A DNA stretch of 42,422 nucleotides from Candidatus Gottesmanbacteria bacterium RIFCSPHIGHO2_01_FULL_46_14 (GTDB lineage: Bacteria > Patescibacteriota > Microgenomatia > UBA10105 > UBA927), in contig MFJJ01000019.1 in assembly GCA_001780895.1 (NCBI GenBank), forward strand, positions 1 to 42,422. The letters run 5' to 3'. Positions 27,950 through 34,197 of this stretch are shown here, piece after piece. The translations under genes and the position numbers were made by a program. The notes under the pieces were generated by a model. The model saw only the letters and a list, made by a program, of their open reading frames with translations, did not search any database and was not told the origin of the DNA. How positions within the stretch are numbered: position 1 is the stretch's first letter; each line of letters opens with the position of its first letter.

Positions 27950-28737
27950 ACAATGCTCTCGTCATAGGAGATCTTCGAGTTTCCATTGACAAAATTCAGA
28001 TTCTCAAAGGAGTGAACCTCACATTTGCATCGGGCGAAGTGTATGCACTCATGGGGCCAAACGGGAGCGGTAAATCCACGCTTGCGTATGCACTCATGAA
28101 TCATCCGAGCTACCAGACCCGCGGAACAATACGGATGGGAAAAAAGAATCTTATGACGCTTTCGACGGAAGATCGTGCAAAAGCCGGTCTGTTTTTGGCA
28201 TTTCAGGCTCCCATAGGTATTCCGGGAGTCACGGTTATGAATTTACTAAGGTCTTCTTATCAGGCATTGCATGGAAAAACTCAAAAAAGTCTGGAAAAAA
28301 TTCAGAACCCGGTACTCGCTCGACGATGGCAGACAAACGGGATGGGGATTGCGCAATTTCAGAGTATCGTTAAGACCCATGCAAAATTTATTCATATCGA
28401 TGAATCATTCCTGAGCCGCGGTATCCATGATGGATTTTCCGGCGGAGAGAAGAAAAAAATGGAAATGCTGCAAGCGTTGGTTCTCAAACCGAAATTTGCC
28501 ATTTTTGATGAAATTGATACGGGGCTTGATGTTGATGCACTTCGAATCGTGGCAGGTGGAATTGAACTCTTGGCAAAAGGGGGCACTGGAGTGGTGGTGA
28601 TAACACACTACCAACGCATTTTACGATACATCAAACCAGACTTCGTTCACGTATTGGTTGCCGGAAAAATAGTTGACTCGGGTAGCGAGTCGCTTGCGAA
28701 AAAAATTGAGGAAAAAGGATATGCGGGTTATATCTGA
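27946..28737 (+). CDS. sufC: Fe-S assembly ATPase SufC
   Basis: 263-residue ABC ATPase of the SufBCD scaffold. Walker A GPNGSGKST (about 39-47), Q-loop LAFQAP (about 85), signature FSGGEKKKMEM (about 164), Walker B KFAIFDEIDTGLDVDAL (about 182), and the H-loop in VVVITHYQRIL (about 210). The FDEIDTGLD wording is specific to SufC. Its ATP cycle drives conformational change in SufB/SufD during cluster assembly. Overlaps of 4 bases with the PIG-L gene and 17 with sufB show tight coupling. Confidence 0.97.
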   Translation: MNNALVIGDLRVSIDKIQILKGVNLTFASGEVYALMGPNGSGKSTLAYALMNHPSYQTRGTIRMGKKNLMTLSTEDRAKAGLFLAFQAPIGIPGVTVMNLLRSSYQALHGKTQKSLEKIQNPVLARRWQTNGMGIAQFQSIVKTHAKFIHIDESFLSRGIHDGFSGGEKKKMEMLQALVLKPKFAIFDEIDTGLDVDALRIVAGGIELLAKGGTGVVVITHYQRILRYIKPDFVHVLVAGKIVDSGSESLAKKIEEKGYAGYI

Positions 28738-31327
28738 CAATTATACATACGGGTTTCATAAACCCGAACGGTACGTCTATAAATCCAAACGAGGCTTGGA
28801 CGCATCTGTTGTTGAGGCAATTAGTTTCCATAAAAATGAACCCGACTGGATGCGGCAGTTTCGTCTCCGTGCCTTTCCCGCGTTTAAAAAAAAGCCGCTA
28901 CCTCTGTGGGGCGCTGATTTGTCGACGGTAAAATTTGAAAATATTTTCTACTATTTGAAGCCTACAGAGAAAAAAGTCGGCTCGTGGGATCAGCTGCCAG
29001 CAGAAATCCGCGATACCTACGACAAGATTGGGATTCCGGAAGCAGAAAAACGCTTTCTCGCGGGAGTATCTGCACAATACGAATCTGAGGTTGTCTATAA
29101 AAGTATTCAATCTATGTTAACAAAAAAAGGCGTCGTATTTTTAGACATGGATAGCGGTCTTGCTGAGTATCCCGATCTCGTTAAACAATACTTTGGCACG
29201 ATTATTCCTCCTCTGGATAATAAATTTGCCGCACTCAATAGTTCGGTGTGGTCCGGTGGGTCCTTTGTGTATGTCCCCAAAGGTGTGCGGGTAGAACTTC
29301 CGCTTCAGGCCTACTTCCGTATCAATGCAGCTAACATGGGCCAATTTGAGCGCACCCTCATTATTGCCGATGAAGGCAGCTACGTTCATTATGTGGAAGG
29401 GTGTACGGCTCCCATTTATTCCACTGATTCTCTCCACAGTGCAGTCGTCGAGATTATTGTCAAAAAGGGAGCGCGCGTGCGATACACCACAATCCAAAAC
29501 TGGAGCACCAATGTTTATAATTTAGTCACCAAACGCGCCAGAGTTGAAGAAGAAGGAACGATGGAATGGGTCGACGGCAATTTAGGCTGCTTAGCAGAAG
29601 GCTCAACAGTTACGACTCCCGAAGGAGTGAAAACAATTGAATCTCTCCATGTAGGCGATCAGGTGCTTTCTTATGATGAACTGAATGGAAAATTATGCTT
29701 TAGAAAAGTAACGACAAAGCGATTTTCCGGTAATCAGCCTATTCATTCTGTTGCTGTGGGTGAGCGAAAATTACAGGTAACTGCTAATCATCCGTTTTTT
29801 TCCTATGTCTACAATGCCAACACTCCAAAAAAAATAGGACGTTATCAGCTCGGTTATGTTCGTGCGGACCGGTTAAAAAAAGCGATTGTTCCTCGCATCT
29901 CTATTGATTATGGCGTTCCATATCCGCTAAAAGCGCCAGGGTTAATTACAGAATTTGAATCATTTAACCAATATGCTTCGAAGTTAATGATGACGCGCGC
30001 AAGAACAACGCGGATGATGAAGATAAAACACACAAGTGATGCAATTATGTGGTTGTTTGGGTATTGGATTGGAGACGGCAATATAGATATAAAATTTGGA
30101 AAAACGAAAGGAGTCATACGCTATGCGAAAGTTGGCTTCTCAACACCCCGTCAAAATAGAGCCCGAGAACACTTAATGAGTAGCATGAGGATTTTGACCG
30201 ATATTGCACCAACTGAACGATCCGATGGTCACCACCTCGCGTGGAGCAGTAAAGAACTTGCTGAATTTTTCCATCTAAATGGACTTTTAGGAAATGCAGT
30301 AGCCAAGCGTGTCCCTCGATGGGTGTGGTCGATTCCAGAGTCGCAACGATTAGCGTTTATCGCCGGATATATAGATGCCGATGGCTGTATGAAATCGGGA
30401 CGCTTCAATATAAAATCAGTCAATAGAAAACTTCTTGAAGATATTGGTTCGCTCCTTACGACACTCGGGATCACGTCGCGAATTTTTGTTGAATATAGTA
30501 CATCAAGAAGAGTTCGGATCATGGGAGTTGAGTGTACCACCCCCGGTTCATATCGTTTAGATTTTAGGATCGATTCGCGACTTTATAACAATGTAAGTAG
30601 AGCATTGCAGAAAAAAATTGATCAATTCTTACAGCCAAAACGTGAATACTATCGTGTGGTAGGGCGATCAAATATTGAGCTTGGAGAAGACATAGAAATA
30701 GTTTCTGTAACAGTCTCTTCACGCTCCTCCAGAGCGGTGCCAACGTGGGATATTGAAGTTGAAGGAACAGGTAATTTTGTATCTCAAGGATTCATCGTCC
30801 ATAATTCAAAGATCACAATGAAGTATCCGAGTGTCTACCTCGTCGGTCGCAAAGCCCGTGGAGAGATTTTATCCATTGCCTGTGCCGGTCCCGGCCAACA
30901 TTTGGATGCAGGAGGCAAAGCCATTCATATTGCTCCCGAAACCACCTCGCAGATTATTTCAAAATCCATCAGCCGGGGTGGCGGGCGTACGTCCTACCGC
31001 GGTCTCGTGCAAGTCTATCCCGGAGCAAAAAATGTCAAAAGTAAAGTCGTCTGTGACGCGCTTCTGCTTGATGAAGCGTCCAGGTCCGATACGTATCCCA
31101 CGATGAAGATTGACGAGCAGGATGTTGAAATTCAACACGAAGCCACGGTATCCAAAGTCGGCGATGAGCAACTGTTTTATCTCGAAAGCCGCGGTATCCC
31201 CAAGGCACAAGCCGAGTCGATGATTGTCAATGGGTTTATCGAGCCAATCGTCAAAGAGTTGCCCCTAGAGTACGCAGTTGAAATGAATAGGCTTATTGCG
31301 CTTCAGATGGAAGGTTCGGTAGGATGA
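28721..31327 (+). CDS. sufB: Fe-S scaffold SufB, split by an in-frame intein
   Basis: 868-codon precursor. The host protein is residues 1-289 plus 696-868, giving a 462-residue SufB after splicing, normal for the family. Signs of SufB: FVYVPKGVRVELPLQAYFRINA, YVEGCTAPIYSTDSLHSAVVEI, then MEWVDGNLG joined to SKITMKYPSVYLVG, and near the end PKAQAESMIVNGFIEPIV. SufB with SufC and SufD builds Fe-S clusters. The ATG at 28721 (MRVISDNYTYGFHKPE) matches the family; the frame open from 28673 lies in sufC. The insertion separates G289 from S696 inside the beta-helix core, so function requires splicing. Confidence 0.96.
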   Translation: MRVISDNYTYGFHKPERYVYKSKRGLDASVVEAISFHKNEPDWMRQFRLRAFPAFKKKPLPLWGADLSTVKFENIFYYLKPTEKKVGSWDQLPAEIRDTYDKIGIPEAEKRFLAGVSAQYESEVVYKSIQSMLTKKGVVFLDMDSGLAEYPDLVKQYFGTIIPPLDNKFAALNSSVWSGGSFVYVPKGVRVELPLQAYFRINAANMGQFERTLIIADEGSYVHYVEGCTAPIYSTDSLHSAVVEIIVKKGARVRYTTIQNWSTNVYNLVTKRARVEEEGTMEWVDGNLGCLAEGSTVTTPEGVKTIESLHVGDQVLSYDELNGKLCFRKVTTKRFSGNQPIHSVAVGERKLQVTANHPFFSYVYNANTPKKIGRYQLGYVRADRLKKAIVPRISIDYGVPYPLKAPGLITEFESFNQYASKLMMTRARTTRMMKIKHTSDAIMWLFGYWIGDGNIDIKFGKTKGVIRYAKVGFSTPRQNRAREHLMSSMRILTDIAPTERSDGHHLAWSSKELAEFFHLNGLLGNAVAKRVPRWVWSIPESQRLAFIAGYIDADGCMKSGRFNIKSVNRKLLEDIGSLLTTLGITSRIFVEYSTSRRVRIMGVECTTPGSYRLDFRIDSRLYNNVSRALQKKIDQFLQPKREYYRVVGRSNIELGEDIEIVSVTVSSRSSRAVPTWDIEVEGTGNFVSQGFIVHNSKITMKYPSVYLVGRKARGEILSIACAGPGQHLDAGGKAIHIAPETTSQIISKSISRGGGRTSYRGLVQVYPGAKNVKSKVVCDALLLDEASRSDTYPTMKIDEQDVEIQHEATVSKVGDEQLFYLESRGIPKAQAESMIVNGFIEPIVKELPLEYAVEMNRLIALQMEGSVG
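29588..30805 (+). mobile_element. SufB intein with LAGLIDADG homing endonuclease
   Basis: 406 residues encoded within sufB. It begins with the splice Cys (CLAEGSTVTTPEG, block A), has the block B Thr-x-x-His motif as LQVTANHPFF (about host residue 352), two LAGLIDADG motifs, LFGYWIGDGNI (about 443) and FIAGYIDADGC (about 545), block F as TWDIEVEGTGNFVSQG, and ends VHN just before Ser+1 of the extein. All residues needed for class 1 splicing and a DOD-type endonuclease are present, so both activities look intact. Codon use appears more AT-rich than the flanking sufB. Confidence 0.95.
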
Positions 31328-31926
31328 AAACAATTGTCGAACGTATTACGCGTGCGTGTTTTGCAAAAACATATACGGTTCATTCAGATCGTACGATCGT
31401 CTTGTTGATAGCGGGAAGAAAAAAACAAGAAATTCGGATTTATGTAAAATGTAATAAACCAGGTAGCAGAGCAGATATTGTCGGCGTCGTAGTCGGAAAT
31501 GATAATGACCATATAACACTTCACACCCTTCAGCATCACAAGCAGCCCGATGCTACGAGCAATTTAATCGTCAAAAGCTTACTCACAGGCAACGCATCCT
31601 TTGTCTATGATGGCGCTATCCGCGTAGAGCCCAAAGCGCAAAAAACCGATGCATACCAACGAAATGAAAATCTTCTGCTTTCAGACAAAGCCCATGTGGA
31701 GAGTAAACCCAAGCTTGAGATACTGGCAAATGACGTTCGCTGTACTCATGGCGCAACCACGGGTAGCGTGAGAGAAGATGAGCTTTGGTATTTGGCCACA
31801 AGAGGAATAGCGAAAAAAGAAGCTACTTATCTTATCGCACAAGGGTTTTTAGAAAGCGTTGTAATTAAGATTACTGATCCCAGAGCCCAATCTCAGGTAT
31901 ATTCGTTTATCGATCATGCGGTATAA
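31324..31926 (+). CDS. sufD: Minimal SufD-like scaffold protein
   Basis: 200 residues, against 400 or more for typical SufD. The beta-helix part and conserved C-terminal elements remain: AYQRNENLLLSDKAHVESKPKLEILANDVRCTHGATTGSVREDELWYLATRGIAKKEATYLIAQGFLESVV. The CTHGATTG motif with conserved Cys/His is the SufB-SufD interface region. The N-terminal helical domain is absent. It overlaps sufB by 4 bases. It is assigned as SufD on position and this motif; in principle it could be a reduced SufB paralogue forming the SufB-SufD heterodimer. Confidence 0.88.
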   Translation: MKTIVERITRACFAKTYTVHSDRTIVLLIAGRKKQEIRIYVKCNKPGSRADIVGVVVGNDNDHITLHTLQHHKQPDATSNLIVKSLLTGNASFVYDGAIRVEPKAQKTDAYQRNENLLLSDKAHVESKPKLEILANDVRCTHGATTGSVREDELWYLATRGIAKKEATYLIAQGFLESVVIKITDPRAQSQVYSFIDHAV

Positions 31927-31927
31927 T
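31922..31927 (+). promoter_or_regulatory. Internal -10 box at the sufD stop codon
   Basis: TATAAT in GCGGTATAATACAAACT, overlapping the sufD TAA; ATG follows after 7 bases. The same GCGGTATAAT context precedes secD. No clear -35. It may give the Rieske-sufS-sufU genes their own leaderless message. Confidence 0.5.
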
Positions 31928-31934
31928 ACAAACT

Positions 31935-32243
31935 ATGGATTTTGTAAAAGTCATATCTAAAGGAGATCTTCCCGCAGGATCAATGAAAACATTCATGGTT
32001 GGCAATAAACCCGTGGCTATTGCCAACGTCGACGGAGAGTATTTTGCCGTTAGTGATATTTGTACGCACGAACACTGTTCGTTGGGGACCGAAGGATTCC
32101 TTGATGGGAGCGTCATTACGTGCGGATGTCACGGTGGACAATTTGATGTCACGACGGGCAAAGTACTTGCCCTGCCCCCGCCAGCGGACGTTTCCTCATA
32201 TGAGGTGAAAGTTGAAGGGGATGATGTCCTCATTAAAATGTAA
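31935..32243 (+). CDS. Rieske [2Fe-2S] ferredoxin-type protein
   Basis: 102 residues. Both cluster motifs are complete: CTHEHCSL (first Cys and His, about 46-53) and CGCHGGQFDVTTGKVLALPP (Cys and His, about 64-83), followed by SYEVKVEGDDVLIKM. It resembles small soluble Rieske ferredoxins of the NirD/BphA3 kind. Such proteins often sit inside SUF operons, where they may serve in electron supply or as a cluster client; the role here is inferred from the operon. The next gene starts 23 bases before its stop. Confidence 0.94.
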   Translation: MDFVKVISKGDLPAGSMKTFMVGNKPVAIANVDGEYFAVSDICTHEHCSLGTEGFLDGSVITCGCHGGQFDVTTGKVLALPPPADVSSYEVKVEGDDVLIKM

Positions 32244-33414
32244 CGGTGCAGATTTCCCACTGCTCAAGAGAAGAATTAACGGTAAACGCGTCGTGTATCT
32301 CGATTCAACGGCAACGAGTTTAAAGCCGCAATCTGTCATTGATAAAGAGAACGAGTACTATATCAAATACTGCGCAAATATTTTTCGAGGTATTTACACG
32401 ATTTCTGAAGAAGCGACAGCGGAATATGAGAATGTTCGAGATAAAGTAGCTCGATTTATCAATGCGCCAAGCCGCGATGAAATAGTATTTACAAGAAATA
32501 CAACAGAATCTATCAATCTTGTTGCTAGCGGCATAAAAAAGAGTGATGAAATTGTGGTCTCAATCATGGAACACCACTCGAATTTTGTTCCTTGGCAACA
32601 GTTGGCAACGTTGAAAGTATGGGAACTAGGAAAAGAAGGTGAGCTTCTATTAAATGATTTAAATCATTTAATTACGCCAAAAACAAAAATACTCGCAATC
32701 ACTGCCGTATCCAATGTTTTAGGGACTATCAATCCCATTGGCCACATTAGTCAAATAGTAAAACGAATTAACCCGCAGTGTTTAGTTTTAGTCGACGCAG
32801 CCCAGGCTGCGCCGCATATGCCTATGAATGTACAAGCATGGGGAGCTGACTTTGTTGCGTTTTCCAGTCATAAGATGTTGGGTCCAACGGGTGTCGGTGT
32901 ACTGTGGGGAAAGATGGAACGATTAGAAGAGTTATCCCCGTATCAATATGGTGGTGAGATGATTAAGGAAGTACACGTAGAAAAAACCGTATTTGCAAAA
33001 CCCCCTCACAAGTTTGAAGCAGGGACCCCGCATATTGCCGGAGTCATAGGATTTGGAGCTGCAATTGATTATTTACAAAAACTCGGCATGGACAATGTCC
33101 GGGCTCATGAGGTGGAAATCACCGCCTATGCGCTCAAACAACTGAAAAAACTAAAAGGCGTTTCTATTTACGGTCCCCAAGATCGCGGAGGTGTCATAGC
33201 GTTTACGATGAATGGCGTGCATGCGCATGATATTGCCCAACTTCTCAATGAAGACAATGTTTGTATTCGGGCCGGCCATCACTGCGCCATGCCGCTCCAT
33301 GAGTATCTTAAAATATCTGCCACCGCCCGTGCCTCTTTTTATATATACTCGACAAAAGAGGACGTAGATGCTCTGATTGCAGGGTTAGAAAAAGTCAAAC
33401 AATTATTTACATAA
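32221..33414 (+). CDS. sufS: Cysteine desulfurase SufS
   Basis: 397 residues, PLP-dependent fold type I, releasing sulfur from cysteine for cluster assembly. VVYLDSTATSLKPQSVI marks the N-terminus. MEHHSNFVPWQQL and VLVDAAQAAPHMP (with the PLP-binding Asp) follow. The Schiff-base Lys is in FSSHKMLGPTGVGVLWGK (about 220). The catalytic Cys is in IRAGHHCAMPLHEYL (about 360). ATG at 32221 or 32224, overlapping the Rieske gene, gives the family start. It contains a perfect 22-base palindrome at 32650-32671. More AT-rich than sufC and the sufB exteins. Confidence 0.96.
   Translation: MMSSLKCNGADFPLLKRRINGKRVVYLDSTATSLKPQSVIDKENEYYIKYCANIFRGIYTISEEATAEYENVRDKVARFINAPSRDEIVFTRNTTESINLVASGIKKSDEIVVSIMEHHSNFVPWQQLATLKVWELGKEGELLLNDLNHLITPKTKILAITAVSNVLGTINPIGHISQIVKRINPQCLVLVDAAQAAPHMPMNVQAWGADFVAFSSHKMLGPTGVGVLWGKMERLEELSPYQYGGEMIKEVHVEKTVFAKPPHKFEAGTPHIAGVIGFGAAIDYLQKLGMDNVRAHEVEITAYALKQLKKLKGVSIYGPQDRGGVIAFTMNGVHAHDIAQLLNEDNVCIRAGHHCAMPLHEYLKISATARASFYIYSTKEDVDALIAGLEKVKQLFT
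32650..32671. repeat. 22-base perfect palindrome inside sufS (copy 2)
   Basis: TTAAATGATTTAAATCATTTAA with exact dyad symmetry, sharing the AAATGATTNNAATCATTT core with three other sites. Read in the sufS frame it encodes part of LNDLNHLIT. Confidence 0.7.
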
Positions 33415-33437
33415 AATGATTCAAATCATTTTATATT
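33411..33437. repeat. 27-base repeat with 11-2-11 palindrome between sufS and sufU (copy 3)
   Basis: ATAAAATGATT-CA-AATCATTTTAT followed by ATT. It begins in the sufS stop codon and ends 3 bases before the sufU ATG at 33441. It is identical over all 27 bases to 33801-33827, so sufU is flanked by direct copies. It may act as an AT-rich hairpin, an operator, or a remnant of insertion. Confidence 0.8.
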
Positions 33438-33440
33438 CCC

Positions 33441-33809
33441 ATGGATATTTACCGCGAGAACATTTTAGATCACTATAAACATCCCCGAAATTTCGGACAT
33501 CTGGAGAAACCTGATGTTGTGATGGAAGAGGGGAATGTTACGTGTGGTGATAAGATTATTATGGAAATTAACGTAAAAAATAACAAAATCGAAAATGTTG
33601 CATTTAATGGAGAGGGATGTGCAATTAGTCAGGCAAGTGCGTCAATGTTGACTGAAATGGTAAAAGGCATGAACATAAATAAAATTATGAAATTATCTGT
33701 CATTGATATAACGACAATATTAGGTACAAGTCTCACACCGTCTCGAATAAAATGTGCTACTCTCCCATTAGAAGTACTCCAAAAGGCCGGAATCAAATAT
33801 ATAAAATGA
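33441..33809 (+). CDS. sufU: SufU-type Fe-S scaffold/sulfurtransferase
   Basis: 122 residues of the SufU/IscU family. The three conserved Cys occur as GNVTCGDKI (about 35), GEGCAISQASASM (about 65) and RIKCATLPLEVL (about 108), with Asp after the first. Start YRENILDHYKHPRNFG is typical. The R-IKCA-L element is SufU-like; the insert typical of SufU is shortened. SufU accepts sulfur from SufS. Its last codons and stop (ATA AAA TGA) are supplied by the 27-base palindromic repeat that also stands just upstream of the gene. AT-rich compared with most of the operon. Confidence 0.93.
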   Translation: MDIYRENILDHYKHPRNFGHLEKPDVVMEEGNVTCGDKIIMEINVKNNKIENVAFNGEGCAISQASASMLTEMVKGMNINKIMKLSVIDITTILGTSLTPSRIKCATLPLEVLQKAGIKYIK

Positions 33810-33827
33810 TTCAAATCATTTTATATT
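33801..33827. repeat. 27-base repeat at the sufU stop (copy 4)
   Basis: Identical to 33411-33437. Here it provides the last Lys codon and TGA of sufU and runs into the -35 (TTGATT, 33826-33831) of the ferredoxin promoter. Confidence 0.8.
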
Positions 33828-33855
33828 GATTGCGGAATAGATATTGCAGTATAGT
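33826..33855 (+). promoter_or_regulatory. Ferredoxin gene promoter (TTGATT-N18-TATAGT)
   Basis: TTGATT at 33826-33831 and TATAGT at 33850-33855. The ATG at 33862 lies 6 bases after the -10, consistent with a leaderless mRNA. Confidence 0.65.
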
Positions 33856-33861
33856 GTGGGT

Positions 33862-34116
33862 ATGGATCCAAATGATCCCAAATCCAAAAGAAAAATCCGC
33901 AAACTCACGATGAGGATTGACCGCAGTTTGTGTATCGGTGCGGCGACGTGTATTGCGCTCGCGCCAAAAGCGTGGGCACTGGATGATGAGGCCAAAGCAA
34001 TAATCCTCGATTCCGCGAGTGAAGAAAGTGACCAAGCGCTTTTGGATGCAGCAAAATCATGTCCGGTGATGGCAATTATTATCACCGGTCAGGACGGGAA
34101 ACAGCTTTATCCATAA
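33862..34116 (+). CDS. Single-cluster ferredoxin, [3Fe-4S] type by its Cys pattern
   Basis: 84 residues. The first cluster loop is DRSLCIGAATCIALAPKAWAL: the Cys-x2-Cys-x2-Cys of [4Fe-4S] ferredoxins has Ala in the middle place, leaving Cys-x5-Cys. The last ligand is in AAKSCPVMAIIIT. Three Cys ligands is the pattern of [3Fe-4S] ferredoxins, as in actinobacterial P450 partners. It is the probable electron acceptor of the 2-oxoacid oxidoreductase encoded 2 kb away. The start at 33862 is set by the promoter; an upstream TTG at 33844 lies before the -10. Confidence 0.88.
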   Translation: MDPNDPKSKRKIRKLTMRIDRSLCIGAATCIALAPKAWALDDEAKAIILDSASEESDQALLDAAKSCPVMAIIITGQDGKQLYP

Positions 34117-34124
34117 TTTTGTGT

Positions 34125-34197
34125 TGTCATCCCGGCCCCCGAGCCGGGATCCAGAACAGAAAAGGCATGGATTCCGGGTCAAGCCCGGAATGACAAG
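34125..34197. repeat. Dispersed inverted-repeat element, copy A
   Basis: Begins TGTCATCCCGG and ends CCGGAATGACAAGG. It is made of two hairpin modules, one built on CCCGG...CCGGGATCCAG, the other on TTCCGGGTCAAGCCCGGAA. Bases 34168-34195 are the exact reverse complement of 41413-41440 (28 bases). It supplies the last codons and stop of the acyl-CoA-ligase gene. Confidence 0.85.

Noticed and set aside
28673..28720. N-terminal extension of sufB
   Set aside because: It lies inside sufC; SufB homology begins at MRVISDNY (28721).
29588..30805. Possible insertion of a separate gene or frameshift in sufB
   Set aside because: The frame is continuous and all intein blocks are present, so it is an intein, not a disruption.
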